A stretch of DNA of 44,249 bases. It comes from Actinomycetaceae bacterium (GTDB lineage Bacteria > Actinomycetota > Actinomycetes > Actinomycetales > Actinomycetaceae). Under the pieces are notes generated by a model that was not told the origin of the DNA, did not search any database, and saw only the letters and a program-made list of their open reading frames with translations. The translations under genes and the position numbers were made by a program. Of this stretch, positions 28,359 through 37,242 are shown one piece after another (positions within the stretch are counted from its first letter, which is position 1; each line of letters begins with the position of its first letter). The stretch is from NCBI GenBank assembly GCA_030532245.1, contig JAUNLN010000017.1, forward strand, positions 1 through 44,249, read 5' to 3'.

Positions 28359-29129
28359 CTAGAGGCGGCCCCTTGCTTTTATTATCTCGCGAGCAAGTAC
28401 CGGATTGTCCGAAATGATGCCATCTGCACCCGCTTCTAGCGCGCGAACAATCTCACCTGGCTCGTTTAGGGTCCAAACATGTACCGCAAGTCCTAAGCGA
28501 TGCGCCTCGTACACGAAACGCTTCGTCACGATGGGCACCCGCCACGCGGTTAAAGGCACCTGCGCCGCAACGATTCCGCGAAGAGGCCAGTTCGACCGCG
28601 ACACAAAACGATCAATGCCTAGGTGGACTGCGCCAAACAGGCGAGCCGCCTCAGCCTGGCCGATAGACGTTTGAATCTCGGGAGCGTACGCCCGGATGCG
28701 CTCGAGCCTGGAGGAGTTGAACGACGCGAGGAGCACGCGATCTGTTGCGCCCTGCCTCCTGATCACGTCGATCATCGGCTTCCAAACCGCTTCTTCCTTC
28801 GCGTCTAGATTGAGGCGCATATTCGGGAATGAGGCAAGCACATCTTCTAGTAGCACGGGGCCGTACTTGGAGCCGTTCACCGTGACGCCCTGCAGCTCCT
28901 CCCACGTGTGGGTTGCAACCGCGCCGAAACCGTTGGAAACGCGTTCCAAAACCGGGTCGTGAATCAGCACCACTTTGCCGTCTGCGGTGAGGTGCGCGTC
29001 TGACTCCACGTAGTTGAAGCCAAGATCATTACAAGTTTCGAAAGATTCCCAAGAGTTTTCAGGCGCGAGCTCGGCGCCTCCGCGATGGGCAATAACCAGG
29101 GGGAATCCTTTTCGCGGAATGCTATACAT
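28359..29129 (-). CDS. Glycerophosphodiester phosphodiesterase
   Basis: Hydrolyses glycerophosphodiesters to glycerol-3-phosphate and an alcohol. It has the GDPD signature: IAHRGGAELAPENSWESFE with the catalytic His, ESDAHLTADGKVVLIHD with metal ligands and the second His, and the C-terminal VHVWTLNE plus GADGIISDNP. No signal peptide is seen, so it is likely cytosolic (UgpQ-like). I prefer ATG 29129 (256 residues), which has AAGGA about ten bases upstream. ATG 29144 would add five residues and overlap the M23 gene's stop. Translation is coupled to the upstream M23 peptidase gene in either case. Confidence 0.93.
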   Translation of the reverse strand: MYSIPRKGFPLVIAHRGGAELAPENSWESFETCNDLGFNYVESDAHLTADGKVVLIHDPVLERVSNGFGAVATHTWEELQGVTVNGSKYGPVLLEDVLASFPNMRLNLDAKEEAVWKPMIDVIRRQGATDRVLLASFNSSRLERIRAYAPEIQTSIGQAEAARLFGAVHLGIDRFVSRSNWPLRGIVAAQVPLTAWRVPIVTKRFVYEAHRLGLAVHVWTLNEPGEIVRALEAGADGIISDNPVLAREIIKARGRL

Positions 29130-29134
29130 GCGCT

Positions 29135-29989
29135 CTATTCGCATCCTTTACCCGGCTGGCGAGCATCCTGATCTGCAAGCCAAAGCGCCGGATCCATTAG
29201 CGCGTCGTTCTTGTCGTGCACCTCGAAATGCAGGTGTGGGCCGGTTGAAGTACCCGTATTACCGACCGAGGCGATCTGCTGGCCAGCCGTCACCTTGTCG
29301 CCGGCTTTAACAAGAACATCGCTTTCAAACATGTGGGCGTAAGCCGTGTAGAACGTCTCGCCATCCGCGTACTGGTGCTTGATGTAAAGCCAGTATCCAA
29401 CACCGACCGCGGGGTGAGACTCAACCACTACACCGTCGGCAGCTGCAAAAATAGGGGTTCCAAGCGGACCGGCCAAATCAATACCCTCGTGGAGTTTCGA
29501 ATAACCGAGAACCGGGTGGAACCTCATGCCAAACGGCGAAGCCATGTTGAACGTGCCCTCAAGCATCGGCCAAACAATCGGCGCCGACTCCGAAACAGCG
29601 CGGTTGCCGTTCGCGGGCGTCACCTGCAAACACTGGGACACTTCGAGGGGCGTGCGGAGCTTTGCGCGGGAGGCGGCAGCCGCCACCTCGCGAAGGCCTT
29701 CAGCCTGAGGAATAATCGAGTTCTCCGCGGTAGCCCAAGACGCCTGGCCTACCGGCATTGCTGTTGCTTTCGCGGGGAGGGACAGCGAGGTGTCGGGGCC
29801 TACAAATCCGGTTACTGGAACTGCAACCGTGCCGGCTGCAACGATCGCAACCAAACCGCCCTTTAGAAGACTGAACCACTTCGACTGCTTACCACTTTGC
29901 TCACTGTTTTTGCGAGCCAGTTCCGCCTGCTCGCGAAGCTCCCTGCGGGTAGGGAAATGCGCGGCGTGCGAAGCGTCATGTGCAGTCAA
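29135..29989 (-). CDS. M23 (LytM-type) cell-wall peptidase
   Basis: Zinc endopeptidase that would cut peptidoglycan cross-bridges. An N-terminal cytosolic segment (about 40 residues, basic) precedes a membrane anchor (GGLVAIVAAGTVAVPVTGF). The external part ends in the LytM domain, with HEGIDLAGPLGTP supplying the first His and Asp and PHLHFEV the HxH pair; an intervening GVGYWLYIKH and YAHM are also typical. I prefer TTG 29989 because AAGGGA lies nine to ten bases before it; TTG 30007 is the longer option. It precedes the phosphodiesterase gene. Candidate response-regulator repeats lie upstream. Confidence 0.92.
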   Translation of the reverse strand: MTAHDASHAAHFPTRRELREQAELARKNSEQSGKQSKWFSLLKGGLVAIVAAGTVAVPVTGFVGPDTSLSLPAKATAMPVGQASWATAENSIIPQAEGLREVAAAASRAKLRTPLEVSQCLQVTPANGNRAVSESAPIVWPMLEGTFNMASPFGMRFHPVLGYSKLHEGIDLAGPLGTPIFAAADGVVVESHPAVGVGYWLYIKHQYADGETFYTAYAHMFESDVLVKAGDKVTAGQQIASVGNTGTSTGPHLHFEVHDKNDALMDPALWLADQDARQPGKGCE

Positions 29990-30032
29990 GTTTGCTGTTC
30001 CCTTCAAGCATTTTCAAAGCCCGCGACCAAAT

Positions 30033-30065
30033 ATAACAGCGGAACATTCGTAACGAACATATAAC
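30033..30065. promoter_or_regulatory. (A/G)TAAC direct repeats upstream of the M23 peptidase
   Basis: ATAAC at 30033, GTAAC at 30050 and ATAAC at 30061, the last two exactly 11 bases (one helical turn) apart. This spacing suits an OmpR-family response regulator such as MtrA, which controls wall hydrolases in corynebacteria. Confidence 0.3.
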
Positions 30066-30148
30066 GGAGAAACGCCTTCAGCAACCAGATCGAAAATGCT
30101 GTGTATAGAGTCACTTTTTCGCTGGCTGTGAACGCACTTTTTCGAGAC

Positions 30149-31222
30149 CTAGCCCTCACCGCGTTCGAGATGGCGTTCCAAAATCAGGTCTTCACGCTGA
30201 AGCGAATCGCGAACTTCACCTACGAGTTCCTCGATCACGTCCTCTAAGAACAGAACACCAACCGTCTTACCCTCGCTCACAACCTCCGCCAAGTGCGTGC
30301 CAGACTGCTGCATGATGCGAAGCGCATCCTCAACTTCGTCCGTCGCCTCAACGACCGGCATTTCGCGCAGACGCCACTCCTCCACCGGCTGATCGCGCTG
30401 CTCGGGAGTTGCGTGGAGCACGTCCTTTAGGTGGATGTAGTAAATAGGTATGCCGTCTTCATCCACGATCGGGTAGCGAGAGAATCCGGTTTGTGCGACC
30501 TCTTTTTCCAGTTGCGCGGGAGTGACGTCGCGCGGCAGGCTGATCAGCTCGCTTAGCGGAACCATCGCCTCACCCGCGCACTCCTCCGAGAACTCGAGCG
30601 TTCCAGAAAGCAGGCCAATCTCATCGCGGATCGTTCCCTCCTGCTGCGACAACTCCACGATTGAGGCAACCTCCTCGGCCGTGAACGTTGCGGCGACCTC
30701 GTGGCGCGGCTCGAGGCCAAACAGGCGAACGAACCAGTTCGCGAGGTGGTCGAGGCCCACCACGATCGGGCGGAACACGTGCCCGAGCGCAACGAGCGGA
30801 GGCGCGAGGATGAGGAGCGCCTTGTCGGGGCGCGAAACCGAAATGTTTTTCGGAACCATTTCGCCAAACACGACGTGCAGGTACAGCACGATCAAGAGGG
30901 AGACGATCAGCGCAACCGCATGCGAGGAGGCGGCCGGCAGGCCGAGCGCAACCATCGGTTTCTCAACAAGGCGGGCGATCGCAGGTTCCGCAACGGCGCC
31001 GAGCGAGGTCGACGCGATCGTGATACCAAGCTGCGAGATGGAGAGCATTAGGGAAACGTTCTCGATCGCGTAAAGCGCGGTCTTAGCACCCCGCTTACCC
31101 TCGGCTACGAGAGGCTCGATTTGTGCGCGCCTAGAGGAGGTGACTGCAAACTCGGCTCCCACGAAAAACGCGTTCAGTAGCAGTAGGAGAACCGTGATTA
31201 TCAGGCCGGCGGTGATACTCAT
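30149..31222 (-). CDS. CNNM/DUF21 and CBS-domain membrane protein
   Basis: A TlyC/CorB-type protein: the DUF21 (CNNM) membrane domain of four helices (about 1-195, including NAFFVGAEFAVTSSRR) followed by a pair of CBS domains (about 215-335). The HlyC/CorC C-terminal domain is missing or very short. Related proteins handle magnesium or cobalt export and may associate with haemolysin-like names. Its ATG overlaps the preceding gene in ATGA, with GGAGG upstream, so the two proteins are coupled and probably form a hetero-oligomer. The protein is 357 residues, shorter than its partner (444). Confidence 0.92.
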   Translation of the reverse strand: MSITAGLIITVLLLLLNAFFVGAEFAVTSSRRAQIEPLVAEGKRGAKTALYAIENVSLMLSISQLGITIASTSLGAVAEPAIARLVEKPMVALGLPAASSHAVALIVSLLIVLYLHVVFGEMVPKNISVSRPDKALLILAPPLVALGHVFRPIVVGLDHLANWFVRLFGLEPRHEVAATFTAEEVASIVELSQQEGTIRDEIGLLSGTLEFSEECAGEAMVPLSELISLPRDVTPAQLEKEVAQTGFSRYPIVDEDGIPIYYIHLKDVLHATPEQRDQPVEEWRLREMPVVEATDEVEDALRIMQQSGTHLAEVVSEGKTVGVLFLEDVIEELVGEVRDSLQREDLILERHLERGEG

Positions 31223-32553
31223 TGCGCCTCCTGAACCGAGCTGTGCTCCATTTGCGGGCCGCTCACAATGATCTGGTCGATGCGGCGGCCATCCATGCGC
31301 GAAATTTCGAGTACGGACTCCCCCGCCTCCACGCGGTCGTGGAGCTTACCAATGCGGCCAAGCTTGAACATCATGAAGCCGCCCAAAGTTTCGTACGGGC
31401 CGTCGTCGGGCACGTAAATTCCTGTGCGCTCCTCAAGTTCGTCTGGGCGGAGCGTGCCGGGCACAGTCCAGCGCCCATCCTTTCGGCGCCTAATACCGTG
31501 GCGGCGTCGATCGTGCTCGTCGGCCACCTCCCCGACGATTTCCTCGACGACGTCTTCGAGCGTGACGATGCCGGAAGTGCCGCCGTATTCATCTACGACA
31601 ACGGCAACCTGCAGGCCCTCCGCGCGAAGTTGAACGAGTAGCGGCGCGAGCGCCACGGTTTCGGGCACGCGGAGCACGTCTGAAGTGAGGGACGAAGACA
31701 GCACCGAAACCTCGGCGCGCTTCTCGTAGGGCACGGCGATTGCGCGGCGCAGGGAAGCGAACGCGACAATGTCGTCGGAGTCGTCGCCAACGATTGGGAA
31801 GCGCGAGTGCCCGGTGACGCGCGCAAGCTCCACCACATCCGCTGCGGAGGCAGACTCGGGCAGGTACTCCATGCGCCCGCGGTCGGTCATCACGTCGATC
31901 GCGGTCAGCTCGCCAATACCAATCGACTTAGTTAGGAGCGTGGCGGTGGAGGTGTCTAACGTGCCCTCCTGAGCGGAGTGGCGCACCAAAGCCGCAAGCT
32001 CGGACGCCGAACGCGCCGACGAAATCTCCTCCATCGGCGTAATCCCCATCGCATGCAGCACCTTATTTGCTGTGTCGTTCAAAAGCTTGATGAGGGGGTG
32101 AAGCAACATCGTGAAGCCGTGCTGCACCGGCGTGACGAGCCCCGCGGTGTGGAATGGATCGGCAAGCGCCATGTTCTTTGGCACGAGCTCGCCAAACAGC
32201 ATCGAAAAGGCGTTCACAAAAATCACCGAAAGTACGACGGCGATCGTCGTGGAGAGCGCTACCGCAACTCCCGCGCTTTCAAACAGCCTGGAAAACAGGC
32301 GCATGAGGGAGTTTTGCGTCGTGTAGCCAAGGAGGATGGTCGTGAGCGTAATGCCGACCTGCGCACCCGAAAGCTGAGTGGATAGCGTGCGGATAGCCTC
32401 GAGCACCTGCTTTGCGCGCTTGTCGCCATCGTTTGCGCGCCTTTCTACAGATGCTGAATCGAGTGCTACGAAAGAAAATTCGGCCGCAACGAACACGGCC
32501 GTCCCCGCGGTTAGGACGAGCCCCAGCAGGAGCATCAAAACATCAAAAATCAC
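31219..32553 (-). CDS. CNNM/DUF21, CBS and CorC-domain membrane protein
   Basis: Full-length member of the same family: DUF21 membrane domain (about 1-200, including [19 protein letters not shown]), two CBS domains (about 215-335, with [26 protein letters not shown]) and the CorC/HlyC domain (about 350-435). Probable magnesium or divalent-cation transporter. The GTG start at 32553 has a poor ribosome binding site; ATG 32535 is an alternative. The next gene overlaps by four bases. This two-gene pair is common in actinobacteria. It is divergent from kgd. Confidence 0.93.
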   Translation of the reverse strand: MIFDVLMLLLGLVLTAGTAVFVAAEFSFVALDSASVERRANDGDKRAKQVLEAIRTLSTQLSGAQVGITLTTILLGYTTQNSLMRLFSRLFESAGVAVALSTTIAVVLSVIFVNAFSMLFGELVPKNMALADPFHTAGLVTPVQHGFTMLLHPLIKLLNDTANKVLHAMGITPMEEISSARSASELAALVRHSAQEGTLDTSTATLLTKSIGIGELTAIDVMTDRGRMEYLPESASAADVVELARVTGHSRFPIVGDDSDDIVAFASLRRAIAVPYEKRAEVSVLSSSLTSDVLRVPETVALAPLLVQLRAEGLQVAVVVDEYGGTSGIVTLEDVVEEIVGEVADEHDRRRHGIRRRKDGRWTVPGTLRPDELEERTGIYVPDDGPYETLGGFMMFKLGRIGKLHDRVEAGESVLEISRMDGRRIDQIIVSGPQMEHSSVQEAQ

Positions 32554-32887
32554 CGGTCAAACACCGGCTTCGGACTTCGAGGAGGTTCATCGTTATGCAT
32601 CGTCACCAGCTTAGCGAAAAACCGGGGTTACTGCGCAAGCGAAAACAAGGTGAGAAGCAAAACGAGAAAGCTCTCGATCATTAAACAAGATTGCCCTAAT
32701 TACCCCGTGTTTCCAACGGTTAAACCATCTTTCATTATCACTTGTGCAAATAAGGTTAAAATCTCTCTATATCGAGAGAAATTGTGCATTTTTCGTCCTA
32801 AACTTAGGGCAAGTTGACTAGCGCCACTGATTGCCGCGGCAACCAACCCCTAGCGTTAAAGAAATGGGAACCCAAGGAACACGAGCG
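32554..32887. promoter_or_regulatory. Divergent intergenic region upstream of kgd
   Basis: These 334 bases hold no gene. A possible plus-strand promoter is TTATCA (32735-32740), 16 bases, TAAAAT (32757-32762). A near-palindrome TCTCTC-TATATC-GAGAGA (32762-32779) lies directly after that -10, where a repressor could block transcription. No terminator is visible. Confidence 0.45.
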
Positions 32888-35800
32888 ATGACAGATTACA
32901 CATCCGGACCGATCCAGGCAGCACCTCGTCCCCCGGCACCTCCGGCACCCAAACCACCAGTAAGGCCCTCCGCCGAATCTGCGCCGGAGACCTTCTCAGC
33001 TCCCGTCGCCGCATCGGCATCGAGGTTCAACCCGAACGCGACGGACGTAACGAGGGCCGACCTTCCGCCTCGTCCGCTTTCGAAGATCGCTGAGGCGACG
33101 TCGCCCTACACCCGTTTGAAGCATGCGGGAGCGGCGTCGACGCTGAACGAGAACCTTCGCACCGAAGACGAAGTTGAGACTCTGAAGGGCGTGTTCCGTG
33201 CGGTTGCGAAGAACATGGACGCTTCCCTCGAAGTTCCGACCGCTACTTCCGCACGCCAGATTCCGGCGAAGCTCCTCATCGAGAACCGCGCTGTAATCAA
33301 CGGCCACCTAGCCCGCACGCGAGGCGGCAAGGTTTCGTTCACGCACCTCATCGGCTACGCGCTGGTTGAGGCGCTTGTCGAAATGCCGTCTATGAACGTG
33401 CGCTACACGTTTGACGAGAAGGGCAAGCCGGCGATCGAGCAGTTCGCTCACGTTGGTTTTGGCCTCGCAATCGACATTCCGCTTAAGGACGGCAACCGCA
33501 CGCTGATGGTTCCCGTCATTCACGAGGCCGACACCCTCACGTTCGCGCAGTTCGTTGCCGCGTATGAGGACATTGTTCGTCGCGCTCGCGACGGCAAGCT
33601 CGGCCCCGACGACTTCGCCGGTGGCACCGTAACGCTTACGAACCCCGGCACGATCGGCACCACGCACTCCGTGCCGCGCCTCATGAAGGGCCAGGGCGTG
33701 ATCGTTGGTGTCGGCGCAACCGACTACCCCGTGGAGTGGGCGGGCGCCTCCCCGGCGCGTCTAGCTCAAATGGGCATCGGCAAGATCATGACGATGACCT
33801 CCACCTACGACCACCGCATCATTCAGGGTGCGGCGTCCGGTGAGCTACTGCGCCTCGTTTCGCGCAAGCTCGCGGGCCAAGACGGCTTCTACGACCGCGT
33901 GTTCGACTCGATGCTCGTACCGTACGTTCCCTACCGTTGGGAGCGCGACAAGGAGTACAACGAGGAGCGCGAGAAGGGCAAGCCGGCACGTATCGTGGAG
34001 CTCATCCACGCATACCGCGTTGCCGGACACCTTGCGGCAAACACGGATCCGCTCGACTACAAGGTTCGTCGCCACCCGGATCTGAACCTCTCCACTTACG
34101 GTTTGAACGTTTGGGATCTCGACCGCTCGTTCCCGACCGGCGGTTTCGGCGGTCGCGACTACATGACTCTGCGCGAGATCCTCGAGCAGCTTCGCGACAC
34201 GTACACTCGCTCGACCGGCATCGAATACATGCACATGGTTGATCCGGCGCAGCGCGAGTGGATTCAGCAGCGCGTTGAGAAGCCGTGGGCGAAGCCTTCG
34301 CTTGAGACTCAGCGTCACATCATGACGATGCTGAACAAGGCTGAAGCGTTCGAGCACTTCCTCCAAACGAAGTACATTGGCCAAAAGCGTTTCTCGCTCG
34401 AGGGCTCCGAGTCGCTCATTCCTTTGCTTGACCGTGTGCTTTGGGTTGCCTCGCACGACAACATTGCAGAAGTTGCGATCGGCATGGCTCACCGCGGACG
34501 CCTCAACGTTCTAGCGAACATTGCGGGCAAGTCGTACGGCCAGATTTTCTCTGAGTTTGAGGGCAACCAGGATCCGCGAACCGTGCTCGGCTCGGGCGAC
34601 GTTAAGTACCACCTCGGCACTGAGGGCGTGTTCTCCGCCGACGATGGTGCTGCAACGAAGGTTTACCTCGCCGCGAACCCGTCGCACCTTGAGGCTGCCG
34701 ACGGCGTGCTGCAGGGTGTTGCTCGCGCAAAGCACGACAAGTTGAATGAGCCGGGCTGGCCGATCCTCCCGATCCTCATTCACGGTGACGCCGCGTTTGC
34801 CGGCCAGGGCGTGGTCTACGAAACCCTGAACATGAGCCAGGTGCCCGCATACCGCAACGGTGGCACCATGCACGTGATCGTGAACAACCAGATCGGCTTC
34901 ACCACGTCGAACACGGTGGCTCGCTCCACCAAGTACACGACGGACATGGCTAAGGGCCTTCAGATTCCGATCTTCCACGTAAACGGTGACGATCCGGAAA
35001 TGGTTGTGCGCGTTGCGAAGCTCGCGTTCGAGTTCCGTCAGGAGTTCCACAAGGACGTAATCATCGACCTCGTCTCCTACCGCCGCCGCGGACACAACGA
35101 GGGCGACGACCCGTCGATGACGCAGCCGGTTATGTACTCCCTCATCGACCGCACGCTAACCACGCGCGACCGCTACACCCAAGACCTCATTGGCCGCGGT
35201 GACATCACTGAGGAAGAGGCCGAGAAGGCGCTTCGCGAATACCACGACCTGCTCGACGAGATCCTCACCGAAACGCGCAACGCCGCGAAGGCGGAGACGT
35301 CTGGTGAGGCAGTTGCAGGTCTGGAGCGTCCGGAGGCGCAGCGCCCCGGCGAGGGCCTCATGATCGGCTGGGAATCCCCGGTACCGCGCGAGGTTATCGA
35401 GCGTATCGGCGATGCACACCTTGCTGTTCCCGAGGGCTTCACCCCGCACCCGAAGATGGGCAAGCTCCTCGAAAAGCGCCACAAGATGTCTCGCGAAGGC
35501 AAGATCGACTGGGGCTTTGGCGAACTACTCGCGTTCGGCTCGCTCCTCATGGAGGGCACGCCGGTTCGCATGTCTGGCCAAGACAGCCGCCGCGCAACCT
35601 TCGTGCAGCGCCACGCCGTCCTCCACGACCACAACAACGGCCGCGAGTGGACGCCACTGAACTTCCTCGTTGAAGACCAGCCGAAGCTAGACATTCACGA
35701 CTCGACTCTTTCGGAGTACGCTCCGATGGCGTTCGAGTACGGCTACTCGCTGGAGCGCCCTGAAGCTCTCGTACTGTGGGAAGCACAGTTCGGCGACTTC

Positions 35801-36529
35801 GCGAACGGCGCACAGACCGTGGTCGACGAGTTCATTTCGTCGGCGGAGCAGAAGTGGGATCAGCGTTCGTCTGTAACCCTCCTCCTCCCCCACGGCTACG
35901 AGGGTCAGGGCCCCGACCACTCCTCGGCACGCATCGAGCGTTACCTCTCGCTGGCCGCTGAGGACAACATGTGGATCGTTCAGCCCTCAACTCCGGCGAA
36001 CCACTTCCACCTGCTGCGCACCCAGGCGTATAAGCGCCCGCGCAAGCCGCTCGTCGTGTTCACGCCGAAGCAGCTTCTGCGCCTGCCTGCCGCCTCCTCC
36101 GAGATTGAAGAGTTCACCTCCGGTGGCTTCCAGCCCGTCTTCGGTGAGGTGGATCAGGAGATCGCACAGAACGGCAACGTGAACCGCGTGATCCTCACCT
36201 CCGGTCGTATTTACTACGACCTTGTGAAGGAACGCGAGCGTCTTGGCGACAAGAACACGGCGATTATCCGCGTTGAGCAGTACTACCCGCTTCCGACTGA
36301 AGAGGTGCGCGCTGCAATCGCTCCGTTCCCGAACGCCGAGCTCGTGTGGGTACAGGACGAGCCTCAGAACCAGGGTGCGTACCCGTTCTTGGCTCTCAAC
36401 ATGTTCCCCGAGCTGGATCGCAAGGTGTCGGTAGTGTCGCGTCCGGCCGCAGCTTCTCCGGCTGCAGGCACGATGGCGCTGCACAAGCACCAGCACGGAA
36501 TCCTGATGGAGAACGCTTTCAAGCGTTAA
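32888..36529 (+). CDS. kgd: Multifunctional 2-oxoglutarate decarboxylase/dehydrogenase E1-E2 fusion
   Basis: Kgd (OdhA, SucA) combines a lipoyl-less E2 acyltransferase domain and the thiamine-dependent E1 in one chain and serves the oxoglutarate step of the TCA cycle. From ATG 32888 (1213 residues, AAGGAA about nine bases upstream), a Pro/Ala-rich segment (1-60) precedes the E2 domain (about 75-335), with VGFGLAIDIPL, NPGTIGT and the active-site motif YDHRIIQGA. E1 follows (about 370-1213) with MAHRGRLNVLAN, HGDAAFAGQGVV and the thiamine pocket EAQFGDF. In mycobacterial and most actinobacterial homologs a further E1-type N-terminal segment with a NEWLVEEMY-like motif comes first; here it is missing and is not found upstream. 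Confidence 0.95.
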   Translation: MTDYTSGPIQAAPRPPAPPAPKPPVRPSAESAPETFSAPVAASASRFNPNATDVTRADLPPRPLSKIAEATSPYTRLKHAGAASTLNENLRTEDEVETLKGVFRAVAKNMDASLEVPTATSARQIPAKLLIENRAVINGHLARTRGGKVSFTHLIGYALVEALVEMPSMNVRYTFDEKGKPAIEQFAHVGFGLAIDIPLKDGNRTLMVPVIHEADTLTFAQFVAAYEDIVRRARDGKLGPDDFAGGTVTLTNPGTIGTTHSVPRLMKGQGVIVGVGATDYPVEWAGASPARLAQMGIGKIMTMTSTYDHRIIQGAASGELLRLVSRKLAGQDGFYDRVFDSMLVPYVPYRWERDKEYNEEREKGKPARIVELIHAYRVAGHLAANTDPLDYKVRRHPDLNLSTYGLNVWDLDRSFPTGGFGGRDYMTLREILEQLRDTYTRSTGIEYMHMVDPAQREWIQQRVEKPWAKPSLETQRHIMTMLNKAEAFEHFLQTKYIGQKRFSLEGSESLIPLLDRVLWVASHDNIAEVAIGMAHRGRLNVLANIAGKSYGQIFSEFEGNQDPRTVLGSGDVKYHLGTEGVFSADDGAATKVYLAANPSHLEAADGVLQGVARAKHDKLNEPGWPILPILIHGDAAFAGQGVVYETLNMSQVPAYRNGGTMHVIVNNQIGFTTSNTVARSTKYTTDMAKGLQIPIFHVNGDDPEMVVRVAKLAFEFRQEFHKDVIIDLVSYRRRGHNEGDDPSMTQPVMYSLIDRTLTTRDRYTQDLIGRGDITEEEAEKALREYHDLLDEILTETRNAAKAETSGEAVAGLERPEAQRPGEGLMIGWESPVPREVIERIGDAHLAVPEGFTPHPKMGKLLEKRHKMSREGKIDWGFGELLAFGSLLMEGTPVRMSGQDSRRATFVQRHAVLHDHNNGREWTPLNFLVEDQPKLDIHDSTLSEYAPMAFEYGYSLERPEALVLWEAQFGDFANGAQTVVDEFISSAEQKWDQRSSVTLLLPHGYEGQGPDHSSARIERYLSLAAEDNMWIVQPSTPANHFHLLRTQAYKRPRKPLVVFTPKQLLRLPAASSEIEEFTSGGFQPVFGEVDQEIAQNGNVNRVILTSGRIYYDLVKERERLGDKNTAIIRVEQYYPLPTEEVRAAIAPFPNAELVWVQDEPQNQGAYPFLALNMFPELDRKVSVVSRPAAASPAAGTMALHKHQHGILMENAFKR

Positions 36530-36542
36530 ACCATCCATAGCA

Positions 36543-36572
36543 AGGCGGGGTGAGCGATTGCTTGCCCCGCCT
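36543..36572 (+). terminator. Hairpin after kgd
   Basis: AGGCGGGG (36543-36550) pairs with CCCCGCCT (36565-36572), with inner AGC/GCT pairing. No clear U tract follows, so termination may be partial or Rho-assisted. Confidence 0.55.
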
Positions 36573-36603
36573 GCATGTATTGTGGGTGGTTATGGGAGGC
36601 AAT

Positions 36604-37194
36604 GTGGAAAGTATCAGGTTGTGTGTGATTGGCGACGAGCTGGTTGCTGGCAACGGCGACCCGCGGGCTCTTGGGTGGGTTGGAAGAGTACTTGCACGCA
36701 CGGACGTTCCTGAAGACATGCACGTATTTCGGCTCACCATGCCCGGCGAGTCCACGGCTGGGCTTGCTGCGCGTTGGGAGGCTGAATGCATGCCCCGCTT
36801 CGCTGAGGGAGCGGATAACCGCCTCATTATCGGCGTGGGTAAGCAGGACGTTGAGGCCGGCCTATCCACTGCACGAACCCGCCTAAATCTGGCGAATATT
36901 GTTGATGTTGCGGCGCAACGCGGCATCAAGGTTATGGTCGTTGGGCCGCCTCCACTGCGCACGTCTGATTCGCGCCAGTTGAGTGAGGTTGTGCGCGCGT
37001 GCGGTGAGGTGTGTGAGCGCCGCTCCATCCCGTTCGTGGATACTTTTACTCCTCTTTTGACGCACGATCAGTGGCATGACGACATTGCTATGTCGGATCT
37101 GGGTTTGCCGAATCAGGCGGGTTACGGCTTGCTTGCGTGGATTGTGCTACATCGCAACTGGTTCGAGTGGCTAGGACTCGAGCCTCGCGCGTAG
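36604..37194 (+). CDS. SGNH/GDSL hydrolase-like protein with GDEL in block I
   Basis: A flavodoxin-like SGNH protein. Block I reads VIGDELVAGNGD: Glu stands where the catalytic Ser of GDSL is normally found. Block III-like NRLIIGVGKQDV and a C-terminal region with HDDIAMSDLG follow; the usual GxND is not clear. It may not be a Ser hydrolase, or it may be a distinct subfamily. The GTG at 36604 has GGGAGG about four bases upstream; ATG 36592 is the alternative. It lies 48 bases before moaA, but its relation to cofactor synthesis is not evident. Length is about 196 residues. Confidence 0.7.
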   Translation: MESIRLCVIGDELVAGNGDPRALGWVGRVLARTDVPEDMHVFRLTMPGESTAGLAARWEAECMPRFAEGADNRLIIGVGKQDVEAGLSTARTRLNLANIVDVAAQRGIKVMVVGPPPLRTSDSRQLSEVVRACGEVCERRSIPFVDTFTPLLTHDQWHDDIAMSDLGLPNQAGYGLLAWIVLHRNWFEWLGLEPRA

Positions 37195-37242
37195 TATCAG
37201 AAGAGGTTTTTACTCATCGCGTGGAAAATGTGAGGGACTTGC

